DNA of 64,000 bases from Bacillota bacterium. GTDB lineage: Bacteria; Bacillota; Clostridia; Lachnospirales; CAG-274. Of this stretch, positions 1 through 7,783 are shown piece after piece. The position numbers and the translations under genes were made by a program. The notes below the pieces were generated by a model, which ran no database searches, was not told the origin of the DNA, and was given only the letters and a program-made list of their open reading frames with translations. Location: NCBI GenBank assembly GCA_017444985.1, contig JAFSVK010000170.1, positions 1 to 64,000 of the forward strand, in the 5' to 3' direction. How positions within the stretch are numbered: position 1 is the stretch's first letter; every line of letters begins with the position of its first letter.

Positions 1-145
1 AAAGTGCTATTGAAGTAAAATTGAGATATCTTGTTCGAGGACTAGGAAATGGCTCGAAGCCAATGTAGAGCATTGGTGAGAGACATTGACGACGTAATCG
101 GGCAAGATAGCCAATTTTACGATTTATGAGTTTTTAGAGGCCCCC
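1..145 (+). repeat. MITE-like repeat, copy 1 (left end outside the window)
   Basis: This is nearly identical to the sequence at 9392-9548 and similar to 59926-60082. The first bases correspond to position 16 or so of the full element, so the left terminus lies before the window. The right terminus reads GAGGCCCCC instead of the GAGGTGCCC of the other copies. The interior holds the same nested inverted repeats (CCAATG/CATTGG near 60-77). No coding potential was seen. It lies upstream of the chaperone cassette, in the same orientation as in the other copies. Confidence 0.85.
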
Positions 146-163
146 TTTATAACAAAGTAAACC

Positions 164-213
164 AAAAGTCGTGTTTTTTGCAAATTTTATTTGTGAAAAA
201 CACGACTTTTTTA
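164..213 (+). terminator. Rho-independent terminator of an upstream gene
   Basis: The arms AAAAGTCGTGTTTTT and AAAAACACGACTTTTTT form a long, nearly perfect stem around an AT-rich loop, followed by T residues. It ends transcription coming from left of the window and insulates the promoter at 306. Because it is symmetric it could act in both directions. Confidence 0.8.
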
Positions 214-305
214 TAAAAACAAGATCGCACAGCAACAAAAATGCCTTTACATACACAAAATACGTAAATTTTAAATTAAAAGGGGATTTTATGAGGCGTA
301 AACTA

Positions 306-334
306 TTGACAAAATTAAAACGTTATTGTACAAT
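306..334 (+). promoter_or_regulatory. Sigma-A promoter of the vWA/PP2C/kinase cassette
   Basis: TTGACA (306-311) and TACAAT (329-334) are separated by exactly 17 bp, about 80 bp before the vWA start codon. The bases before and into the -35 box, AAACTATTGAC, recur in the second promoter of the cassette at 4853-4863. Confidence 0.8.
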
Positions 335-411
335 TAAATAGCGAAGATTTTGCTGTTATTTGTGTAATTTCACAAAGGAAAATACATTATATACTAAACG
401 GAGGTAATATT

Positions 412-1170
412 ATGTCTGATTTTAGCAACAATGAACTTATGGCAGGGATGCAACAGGGACCTACAAAAAAGGTAGTACCTCTTTTCTTTATGGTAGATAT
501 GTCCGGTTCTATGAACGGTTCTCGTATAGCGGAGGTAAATAATGCCATGAACCAGCTTTGGCCTCAGCTTAAGGAAGTACAAGGTAAGGAACAACTCCTT
601 GACATTCAGGTAAGAGTTATAACTTTCGGAAAGCTTGGTGCACAGTGGAAGGTAGGTAGTCCCAGCGCAGGTGTTCCCGCAGATGAATTTGTATGGACGG
701 ATATTCCTCTTAACGAACCCGACGGAGGTACACCTACAGAGCTTGCTCTTGAGCTTTTATTAAGCTGCATAGGTGATGATGTTTACAGAGAGTATATAGG
801 CAAAAGATTTTCCATACCTTTCATGCTTTTGGTATCGGATGGTGAAAGTAACGATGCCTCTCTCTACCTTCAGGCTATAGACAAGTTAAACAAAACCAAA
901 ATAGGTCAAAGAGCTATAATGTGTTCTATAGGTATTGATACCAACAACAACAAGATAGCTGCAGAAGAACTTAAAGTATTCGGAAGAAACGGTTTCAGAG
1001 ATTGTAGCGATATGGACCTCGGTTACCTTGCCACTCTTGTAAGTACAGCTACATTCAGAACCATAAACTTGTCTGCAGAGCAGGGTGCAGGAAACAATCC
1101 CGCATTCAAAAATGATATGGATGTTTTTGATGATATAGATGTTTTCGATATTTTCGATACGGAAGGTTAA
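412..1170 (+). CDS. vWA-domain protein, TerY-like
   Basis: The 252-residue protein is a single von Willebrand factor A domain with a short acidic tail. The metal-ion-dependent adhesion site is intact: D29-M-S31-G-S33, Thr107 in DGGTPTE, and Asp143 in VSDGES. There is no signal peptide or membrane segment, so it should be cytoplasmic. Related vWA proteins of the TerY group occur with a PP2C phosphatase and a Ser/Thr kinase in tellurite/stress-resistance loci. The next three genes here give the same combination, so it probably acts as a Mg-dependent binding scaffold or phosphorylation target of that set (inference). The start ATG follows a GGAGG site with good spacing. It is the first gene of the cassette and follows a strong promoter. 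Confidence 0.88.
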   Translation: MSDFSNNELMAGMQQGPTKKVVPLFFMVDMSGSMNGSRIAEVNNAMNQLWPQLKEVQGKEQLLDIQVRVITFGKLGAQWKVGSPSAGVPADEFVWTDIPLNEPDGGTPTELALELLLSCIGDDVYREYIGKRFSIPFMLLVSDGESNDASLYLQAIDKLNKTKIGQRAIMCSIGIDTNNNKIAAEELKVFGRNGFRDCSDMDLGYLATLVSTATFRTINLSAEQGAGNNPAFKNDMDVFDDIDVFDIFDTEG

Positions 1171-1191
1171 TGTTTGAAACGGAGATGAATT

Positions 1192-2058
1192 ATGTCGGGC
1201 AATATTGATGATAATGCACAAAAGTATCATATTTTTGACTATAAGGAAGAAGATGGCCTGACAGGTGTGGCGGTAACGGTACAGGGTAAGGGGCATATTG
1301 CGGAAAATAAGCCTTGTGAAGATTTTTCGGGAGCCTTTATAAGAGGCAGATACCTTGTCTATGCCGTTGCCGACGGACACTCATGTTGTTCCAACAGTCA
1401 GTACGGAGCAAAGTATGCTGTAGAGTCTGTAAAAGAATTGGTAGATAGATATACGAAAGAAAACTATTCTCAGGAAGATATGATAAGGGCTTTCAGAAGT
1501 AAGTCCGCTTTGAAAGACCTTCTTGATATATGGTTTTTGAAGGTATACGAAAAAGAATCCTCTTTGTTTGATCTGAGTGATAACTTTGACGAGGCATTTC
1601 CCGAATATGACAGCCTTACAAGACAACAAAGGTTGAATATAACTACGGAATACGGCACTACACTGCTTTCCAGTATAGTATGTGATGATATTATAATATG
1701 TTTTGCAATAGGTGACGGCGGTTTATATATGCTGAACAGAAACTACAAAGAAATGGTGGATGTTATGTCTCTTTGTGATTTCGGAAAAGTGGGAGATGCT
1801 GTAAATACTTCCATGTGCGATTTAAATGTGGGAGAGTTTTTGGTATCCTTCTACCCTAAAAGTATATTTGATGCCACTCTTATAATGAGTGACGGTGTTG
1901 CCGATCCTTGGCAAGAAACAGGAAGATTTGAAAAGATAAACGAACTGAGAGAAAAGTATCACGGGGAGGAAATGGATTCTATGCTTTACGGGTTTGTCGT
2001 AAATCATGCTCACCAATTCGATCCCGATGACGACTCTTTGGTATTTGGTGAATTTTAA
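1192..2058 (+). CDS. PP2C-family Ser/Thr protein phosphatase
   Basis: The 288-residue soluble protein has the PP2C motifs in order: ENKPCED (Asp44), ADGHS (Asp61), AIGDGG near residue 173, MSDG (Asp234), and a terminal DPDDDS near 275-280. All metal-binding aspartates are present, so catalytic activity is expected: Mn/Mg-dependent removal of phosphate from Ser or Thr. It begins 21 bp after the vWA gene, with an ACGGAG ribosome binding site. It very probably reverses the phosphorylation done by the kinase at 3410-4828. Unlike PrpC/Stp phosphatases, it is not paired with a PASTA kinase. Confidence 0.9.
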   Translation: MSGNIDDNAQKYHIFDYKEEDGLTGVAVTVQGKGHIAENKPCEDFSGAFIRGRYLVYAVADGHSCCSNSQYGAKYAVESVKELVDRYTKENYSQEDMIRAFRSKSALKDLLDIWFLKVYEKESSLFDLSDNFDEAFPEYDSLTRQQRLNITTEYGTTLLSSIVCDDIIICFAIGDGGLYMLNRNYKEMVDVMSLCDFGKVGDAVNTSMCDLNVGEFLVSFYPKSIFDATLIMSDGVADPWQETGRFEKINELREKYHGEEMDSMLYGFVVNHAHQFDPDDDSLVFGEF

Positions 2059-2068
2059 GGTATAGAGT

Positions 2069-3403
2069 ATGGCAAATGCAAACGGTGAAAAAAAATATAA
2101 TAGTGTTAATTACGGGCTTTACTATTCATACGAGCAGGATAAGTCTGAAAATTTTGTGTACAATTATCCGTATTGCTATGTTGTAGATGAGGATATACTT
2201 TCATCAATGAAGAAGGTAATACACACTCTTTCCGATGAACAGGGCTTCGTTATAGCAAGTGCCAAATTTAAAGCGGGAGTGCTTTATTTAAAATACCCTT
2301 TCAACAAAGAAAAAAGGTATCTTTTCAGCTCCATGTTCTGCAGAGAGTATGAGTACACCATGCCCGACGGTAGGGTCATACAAAGGAAAAAAATAGGCGA
2401 TTACGGTTTCGCACCCACTACGGATATGAGGCTTAAAATAGCCTCGGACCTTTGTAAAATATTTCATACCTTGAACAATCTTCAAATTTATATAAGAAAT
2501 TTTGATGAGAATATGTTCTTGTATGATATTGATAGCGGAAAAGTAATGCTTGATATTTTTCCCGCAATGTTACCTTATACATCTTCTCAGCTTAAATTTA
2601 TGGAGCAGATATATCCTGCTTATTACTTTGCATCACCAAACAGGATGGGACCTCACTCTTATTCGGAGCCTACTGTAAACACCAACAATTTTTTCCTTTC
2701 CGTAATACTGTATAAACTCTTTACGGGAGAGGAACTTTTAGAAGAATATAATCTTTCCACAATAGTAGACAGATATGAGAAAAGACAGCTTTTCATAAAT
2801 ACATCTTCCCATCTTCTCTTTTCGGAGTTTTTGGAAAAATATCAAATTTCTTTGCTTTTGCGCAATGTGGAAAAGTTGCCGTTTCTTACCGATGTCAATT
2901 CAAGCGATACCATACAGTATTCCTATCCGAACAACATAAAAAAACGCCTTTTTTCGGCAAGATGTGTATGTGGGGAAGGATTGTACGGTATGGGTCCGAA
3001 CCCTCTTATTTGTCCTAAGTGTTCAAGAGAGGCCTTCGGTTATGTTACTGCGGAAAGTACGGGGACGAAAGTTCTTCTTGTGGGAGCACAAAAACAAAGC
3101 AAGAGACTTATTTCCACCGAATATTCACCTATGCATTTCGGCATAGAAGATACCAAAAGAGACTGTATATTTAAACTTATAAGGGGAGTTGATTCAAAGG
3201 GGAATTTCAGATGTGCATTGATGTTTCTTATACAGGACGATGTATATCTTAAAGGGGAAGACACACGTACTTGGGAGCCGTATTTTGGTTTTAACTCCCA
3301 GGGTAACAGAATTTATACTATAGATGAACAGGTTGAGAAACTGCCGGTGAAGATAGGAAATGAAGTTTTTAACTTTGTTTTCAAATTTGATGTAAAGGAG
3401 TGA
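2069..3403 (+). CDS. Predicted pseudokinase with zinc ribbon
   Basis: This 444-residue protein is not recognised as a named family. Residues about 30-270 follow a protein-kinase layout in degraded form. The catalytic loop IYIRNFDENMFLYD (140-153) has Asn144 where the catalytic Asp belongs. VMLDIF (159-164) stands for the DFG region, and NNFFLSVILYKLFTG resembles the kinase F helix. A CxC...CPKC zinc ribbon follows near residue 300, then a beta-rich C-terminal region of about 130 residues. It sits between the phosphatase and an apparently active kinase with a similar zinc ribbon, which suggests a regulatory partner or scaffold. The ribosome binding site is weak (AAGGTATAGAGT), perhaps relying on translational coupling. 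Confidence 0.7.
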   Translation: MANANGEKKYNSVNYGLYYSYEQDKSENFVYNYPYCYVVDEDILSSMKKVIHTLSDEQGFVIASAKFKAGVLYLKYPFNKEKRYLFSSMFCREYEYTMPDGRVIQRKKIGDYGFAPTTDMRLKIASDLCKIFHTLNNLQIYIRNFDENMFLYDIDSGKVMLDIFPAMLPYTSSQLKFMEQIYPAYYFASPNRMGPHSYSEPTVNTNNFFLSVILYKLFTGEELLEEYNLSTIVDRYEKRQLFINTSSHLLFSEFLEKYQISLLLRNVEKLPFLTDVNSSDTIQYSYPNNIKKRLFSARCVCGEGLYGMGPNPLICPKCSREAFGYVTAESTGTKVLLVGAQKQSKRLISTEYSPMHFGIEDTKRDCIFKLIRGVDSKGNFRCALMFLIQDDVYLKGEDTRTWEPYFGFNSQGNRIYTIDEQVEKLPVKIGNEVFNFVFKFDVKE

Positions 3404-3409
3404 GTTACT

Positions 3410-4828
3410 GTGGCGCGTTCAAAACTTGAAATAAACACTACAATAATGAGTGCCAAAAATCGTGCCTATACCATAACAAAAGAACTTAACTCCTCCGGAG
3501 GTCAGGGTTGTATATACCTTGCAAACAGCCTTGGCAGAGATTGGGTAATAAAATGGTATTGGCAGGACGATCCTAACCAGAAAAAACATATCCAGGATAT
3601 GGTCATAAAGGGCAGACCTTCCAATTTGTCGAGAGTAGACAAAGTCAAGTTTTTGTGGCCTGTGGATTTCATACAGAACGATCGTTCTTTTGGATATGTA
3701 ATGGAGTATATAAATACAAAACATCTTTACAACTATGAAGATGTACTCCTACATGGAGCAAACGGCAGAGCAAAGTGGGATCACCTTATGCTTTGTCAAA
3801 TGAGCATAAAGCTTTTAAAAGGTTTTTATGCACTGCATTCCGCAGGGTATTGCTACATGGATATAAGCAGAGACAATTTATCCTTTGATAAGGACAACAA
3901 TATATTTGTATTCGATCCCGATAATATACAGGTAAACGATCCCGATAGGATAGATGCTACAAAGTGCGGAAGTTCCGTAAGCGGTACTCCGGGATTTATA
4001 GCACCCGAGATATTAAAGGGTATAAATAACCCTAACACCAAAACAGACCTTTGGCAAATAGCCGTATTCCTTTTCCTGTTATGGGTAAAGCATCATCCTT
4101 TTGATGGGGAACTTGTACTTAACGACGACAGATACAATGATATGAATTTACTTTGTACTGAACCCCATTTCATATTTGATGAAAAGTATCCCGATAACTA
4201 TGTGGGAGAGGACAAAGATAACTTCGGCTATGTAAATGCTTGGTGGCAGATAACACCAAAACCTATAAGAGACGTATTTACAGAGGCTTTCACAAAGGGT
4301 GTGGATCCTCTCTACAGAGTATACGAAGCAAAGTGGGTAAATGCCATAAACACTATAATGGCATCCGAACTTACAGAATGCCCCCATTGCGGTATGCATG
4401 TAAATAAATATGCACCTATATGTATGTATTGTTTTCAAAAACTTCCCGAAGCCAAAAGGCAGGAAGAAGAACATATACACGCCTCCGAGGCAAGAGAACA
4501 ATATTCGGGTGTATGTGTACTTATATTCGAAAACGGAAAGAGAAAAAAGATCGTGGAAACAAAGGTGGGCGATTCCTTCTCGGGAGAGATGCTTTCACCC
4601 TTCCTAAAAGATTATTCCAAGTTTGCCTCCATTGTTTCCAACCCTTTAAATCCCGATATAAAAGGTATTAAAAACGAAACGGAACTAACATGGGAGTGTC
4701 AAAAGCAAGACGGTTCAAAGTTTGAGGTAATGCCCGGGGCAAGTATGGTATTGAGACACAGGAACAGATTTGTGGTAAATACCGACTACGGCAATGTAGG
4801 TGTACTTGTATATGATTTTGACAGGTAA
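3410..4828 (+). CDS. Ser/Thr protein kinase with C-terminal zinc ribbon
   Basis: The 472-residue protein has a kinase domain in residues about 20-320: glycine loop SSGGQG (28-33), VIKW (Lys48), catalytic loop YMDISRDN (Asp151, Asn156), and FDPDN (Asp169) in place of DFG. All residues needed for phosphotransfer appear present, although the usual HRDxK is YMDIS. A CPHC...CMYC zinc ribbon follows near residue 325, then a C-terminal beta-rich domain. The start is GTG, placed 6 bp after AAAGGAGTGA, which overlaps the stop of the pseudokinase gene. Kinases of this shape with vWA and PP2C partners are known from the TerY-P triads of Ter-type stress systems. Its substrates are not known; the Hsp70/GrpE pair downstream is an attractive guess. 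Confidence 0.85.
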   Translation: MARSKLEINTTIMSAKNRAYTITKELNSSGGQGCIYLANSLGRDWVIKWYWQDDPNQKKHIQDMVIKGRPSNLSRVDKVKFLWPVDFIQNDRSFGYVMEYINTKHLYNYEDVLLHGANGRAKWDHLMLCQMSIKLLKGFYALHSAGYCYMDISRDNLSFDKDNNIFVFDPDNIQVNDPDRIDATKCGSSVSGTPGFIAPEILKGINNPNTKTDLWQIAVFLFLLWVKHHPFDGELVLNDDRYNDMNLLCTEPHFIFDEKYPDNYVGEDKDNFGYVNAWWQITPKPIRDVFTEAFTKGVDPLYRVYEAKWVNAINTIMASELTECPHCGMHVNKYAPICMYCFQKLPEAKRQEEEHIHASEAREQYSGVCVLIFENGKRKKIVETKVGDSFSGEMLSPFLKDYSKFASIVSNPLNPDIKGIKNETELTWECQKQDGSKFEVMPGASMVLRHRNRFVVNTDYGNVGVLVYDFDR

Positions 4829-4831
4829 CAG

Positions 4832-4897
4832 TTTACATAAATTTTACAACTCAAACTATTGACGGATTTGGAATATAGGAGTATTATATAATACAAT
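4832..4897 (+). promoter_or_regulatory. Second, internal promoter of the cassette
   Basis: TTGACG (4859-4864) and TATTAT (4882-4887) are 17 bp apart; TATAAT at 4887 would need 22 bp. AAACTATTGAC matches the first promoter of the cassette. Upstream there are two TTTACA boxes at 4832 and 4843, 11 bp apart, which resemble direct-repeat sites of OmpR/PhoP-family regulators. A small hairpin, CATCCGA/TCGGAT, lies in the leader near 4914-4933. Confidence 0.6.
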
Positions 4898-4972
4898 AGG
4901 GGGTATAGTGACACATCCGAAAAAACATCGGATAAAGAGATACCTTAATTTATTGAAACGGCGGTGAATGAT

Positions 4973-6253
4973 TTGAACGATAATATTTGCTTAACTGTAT
5001 ATGAGGACGATAAATTGGCAAGAGTTGTTGTTGCCAAAAGAGGAGAGGTTCTTGACGGTAAAAAGCTTTCAAAAGTTTTTCCAGCAGGAGAGTTTATAAG
5101 AGTTGACGGAAAAGATACTAACTTTACTCTTATGAATGTTTCTAAAAGTAAATTTAAATATGTTACAAAGGAAGAACCCGATAATGTGAATTTTCTTATT
5201 CCCATGAAAGATCTTTCTTTTGACAAAGAATTTACACTTATTTTCTTTGATGACCTTAAAGATAAAAAAGATAAGAAGATCCCCGTTATAAGAATAAAGA
5301 CTTTAAACGGTGACGATAACTTCTTCACGGGCGCAAAGAAGAGAGCTTTTGCTATGATAGCGGAAGAAAACGAAAATGATATCCAGCAAAGCGAAAACGA
5401 TGTAAAGGCAGCTACCGAGCAAAGTATGAAGATTATTGCCGAGGCTACCGAAAAACAAAAGCAAATTATAAACGAGGCAAATAACAGAGCAAAAGAAATA
5501 TCCGATATGGCAATGAGTAACAGCGTTGTCGTTCAAAATCAAGCTCAGGCAAAGGCAGACGAGATCATAGCCGCTGCAAACAAGGAAGCAGAGGAAATTA
5601 AGAAAAAAGCTGCCGAAGAAAGCGAAAAAGTTAAAGAAGAAACTGCCAAGAAGGATGAAAAGGCCAAGGATGAGGATAACAAGGATAATGATGCCAAAGA
5701 AGACGAAGCTCAATCCGAGACCAATGTAAATGTTCTTGAAGAGTATGAAAAGCTTGTAAGAGAATTCAGAAGAGAAGAGAGTAAAGATGAGGAGTCAACA
5801 GCCCACATACAAATGTATGAAAAGGCAAGAACTATAGTTGACGAGACCTCAAAGGATATACGCCAGCAGTTAAATGACACCATAAAGGCTGTGGAGTCTC
5901 TTCAAAATTCCCTTTGGAACAAACCTTTTTCCGAGTTTGCATCAAGAGTTAGAGAAATCGACAAGCTTCTTGATAACAAGGATATGAACAAACTCTCTAT
6001 GGAAGATGACGGTATAAAGAGAGTATACGCAACTATAAGTTCGGTAAGAAAGCGTATAGTTAAAACACTTAACTCCATAGGAGTAGAGGAGTATATCCCA
6101 AAGAAAGGCGAGAAGTTCGATCCCGAGTTGCATGATGACGTTGAGCTTGACTCACAAGGTCTTGATGTAACTATAGAGGATTGTGTTGATGTAGGATTCA
6201 AAAACAGCGGTGGCGTATTGCTCAAGGCTGTTGTTAAAACGATAAAGCAATGA
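4973..6253 (+). CDS. Coiled-coil protein with C-terminal GrpE-like head
   Basis: The product has 426 residues. The first 120 or so are beta-rich and unrecognised. Residues about 125-245 are a long, Ala/Glu/Lys-rich coiled coil that becomes highly charged. After a second helical stretch, the last 60 residues read like the beta head of GrpE: SIGVEEYIP, FDPELHDDV, and a closing GGVLLKAVVKTI that corresponds to GrpE's GRVLRPAxVxV. GrpE is the nucleotide-exchange factor of Hsp70, and an Hsp70 gene follows 13 bp downstream, so the assignment is supported by context. Normal GrpE is about 190 residues, so this is more than twice that length. The start is taken as TTG 4973, because an earlier GTG at 4964 lies inside the GGCGGTGA ribosome binding site. 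Confidence 0.72.
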   Translation: MNDNICLTVYEDDKLARVVVAKRGEVLDGKKLSKVFPAGEFIRVDGKDTNFTLMNVSKSKFKYVTKEEPDNVNFLIPMKDLSFDKEFTLIFFDDLKDKKDKKIPVIRIKTLNGDDNFFTGAKKRAFAMIAEENENDIQQSENDVKAATEQSMKIIAEATEKQKQIINEANNRAKEISDMAMSNSVVVQNQAQAKADEIIAAANKEAEEIKKKAAEESEKVKEETAKKDEKAKDEDNKDNDAKEDEAQSETNVNVLEEYEKLVREFRREESKDEESTAHIQMYEKARTIVDETSKDIRQQLNDTIKAVESLQNSLWNKPFSEFASRVREIDKLLDNKDMNKLSMEDDGIKRVYATISSVRKRIVKTLNSIGVEEYIPKKGEKFDPELHDDVELDSQGLDVTIEDCVDVGFKNSGGVLLKAVVKTIKQ

Positions 6254-6266
6254 TGAGGTGTAGATT

Positions 6267-7733
6267 ATGAAATTAGGCATTGATTTTGGTACATGTTATT
6301 CTTTCCCTGCTATTGTAATAAACGGGGAACCCAGATCCCTTTTGTCTATGAAGACAAATAACGGTAACAGAGGTATCCCTTCGGTGTTCTATTTTGATAA
6401 GAGAAATGGCGAAATGGTGGGAGTTAAGGCCGAAGCATACGGTAACAGAAATCCCGAGTGTGTTGTGGCAAACGTAAAAAGTGAGTTGCCCAACGGTACT
6501 GTATACGATCTTGACGGTATACAATACAGTGCAGGTGATATTTGTACTCGTATAATCGCAAAGATAACTTCCGAGGCAAATGAACAGCTTGAAACAGAGT
6601 TTAGAGAAAAAACCGTATACGAGGCAGTTCTTTCCGTTCCCGTAAGATTTGGTGATAACGAGCGTACTCTTTTGAGAAAGGCTGCAGAGGTATCAAGACT
6701 TGACGGTGGCGCAGGTCTCACTATCAAGAACTTTATACAGGAGCCTGTTGCGGCTGCTATAGACTATGGTGAAATGATAAGTACAGCCGACCAGGTACTT
6801 GTATACGACCTTGGTGGCGGTACTTTCGACGTCGCTTTGGTCATCCCCACACCCTTTGAGGAACAGCCTTACAGAGTTGTGGACTTCGACGGTACGGAAA
6901 TAGGTGGTAAAGACTTCGATGAAAGATTTGCTATCTATTTACAGACAGTATTTATGCGTGACTGCCAGATAGATCTTTCAAGAGATGCACGTTCCCGTCA
7001 CGATCTTCTTATGGCTGCAAGAAAAGCTAAAGAAGAACTTTCAGAGGATATGAGAACAGAGGTCGAAGTACAGTTTGACGGTTTGTTCTATGATGTAAAC
7101 GTTTCAAGAGAAGAATTTGAAGAGGCTACAAAAGAACTTATAGACGAGACTATGGATATCACCAAAAAGCTTGTTGAAAGAAACAATCTTGTAGGCTCCG
7201 AGCATCTCCATGTAGTTATGGTTGGTGGTTCTTCATTTATGCCTCAGGTTAAGAACGGACTTCAGCGTATATTAGGCGAAGAAGCGAGAGTTCACCTTCA
7301 TCGTCCCGATAAGGCTATAGCTTTCGGTGCCGCTCGTTTTGCAGCAAATGACAACTTGGTTCTCCAGCTTGCATCCTTCTCTTACGGTACAAACACCTAT
7401 GCGGGAGACGAAGAAAAGATCGCCAACATGGTTATCGCAAAGACACCTCTTCCCACGCCTGTTGTTAAGCATGAGTTTGAAACACTTATAGACGGTCAGA
7501 CATCGGTTCTCTTTGGTGTATATGAAAATGAGTCCAGAGAGGAATATGCCGATATCGACAGCGGAAGAAAGCTTATGGATATTACCCTTGGCTTCTCTGC
7601 ACCCGTACCCAGAGGAACACCCGTATATGTGGAAATGTCCTTGGGTGATGACGGTATACTTCTTATAAAGGCTGTCGACCCTGCTACAAACTCCTACGAA
7701 ACTGCTTCTATAAACGTAGTTCGTACAGAATAA
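6267..7733 (+). CDS. Hsp70/DnaK-like chaperone without helical lid
   Basis: This is an ATP-driven chaperone of 488 residues. The nucleotide-binding domain (1-365) has GIDFGTCYS (4-12), VYDLGGGTFDVAL (179-191), MVGGSSFMPQV (318-328) and RPDKAIAFGAA (346-356). A substrate-binding beta domain follows (about 370-485), with APVPRGTP and GDDGILLIKA matching DnaK's PRGMP and ADGILHVSA. The chain stops just after this, so the roughly 100-residue alpha-helical lid of DnaK (about 610 residues) and its acidic tail are missing. No J-protein gene is nearby. The usual dnaK operon (hrcA-grpE-dnaK-dnaJ) is therefore not what is seen here; this is a specialised paralogue. It is probably controlled by the upstream kinase/phosphatase (inference). 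Confidence 0.88.
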   Translation: MKLGIDFGTCYSFPAIVINGEPRSLLSMKTNNGNRGIPSVFYFDKRNGEMVGVKAEAYGNRNPECVVANVKSELPNGTVYDLDGIQYSAGDICTRIIAKITSEANEQLETEFREKTVYEAVLSVPVRFGDNERTLLRKAAEVSRLDGGAGLTIKNFIQEPVAAAIDYGEMISTADQVLVYDLGGGTFDVALVIPTPFEEQPYRVVDFDGTEIGGKDFDERFAIYLQTVFMRDCQIDLSRDARSRHDLLMAARKAKEELSEDMRTEVEVQFDGLFYDVNVSREEFEEATKELIDETMDITKKLVERNNLVGSEHLHVVMVGGSSFMPQVKNGLQRILGEEARVHLHRPDKAIAFGAARFAANDNLVLQLASFSYGTNTYAGDEEKIANMVIAKTPLPTPVVKHEFETLIDGQTSVLFGVYENESREEYADIDSGRKLMDITLGFSAPVPRGTPVYVEMSLGDDGILLIKAVDPATNSYETASINVVRTE

Positions 7734-7738
7734 AACTC

Positions 7739-7772
7739 AAAGCCGTAGGTCGCTTGGCTTACGGCTTTTTTA
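7739..7772 (+). terminator. Terminator or attenuator between Hsp70 gene and pyrH
   Basis: AAAGCCGTA (7739-7747) pairs with TACGGCTTT (7760-7768) and is followed by a T run. A competing pairing of AAGCC with GGCTT at 7756-7760 is possible. The T run ends only a few bases before the pyrH ribosome binding site, so the hairpin lies in the pyrH leader. Confidence 0.8.
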
Positions 7773-7783
7773 TAGGAGGAAAT

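Noticed and set aside
1-145. CRISPR-like or rRNA-like reading of the repeats
   Set aside because: Copies are tens of kilobases apart, about 157 bp long, with inverted ends and no spacers.
4964-4972. GTG start of the GrpE-like gene
   Set aside because: It falls inside the GGCGGTGA ribosome binding site; TTG 4973 has workable spacing.
6267-7733. Hsp70-like gene as the standard dnaK
   Set aside because: It lacks the lid and tail, has no dnaJ or hrcA beside it, and is embedded in the kinase/phosphatase cassette.
7754-7783. Extended N terminus of pyrH from an upstream ATG
   Set aside because: It lies inside the terminator stem, lacks a ribosome binding site, and adds residues not found in UMP kinases.
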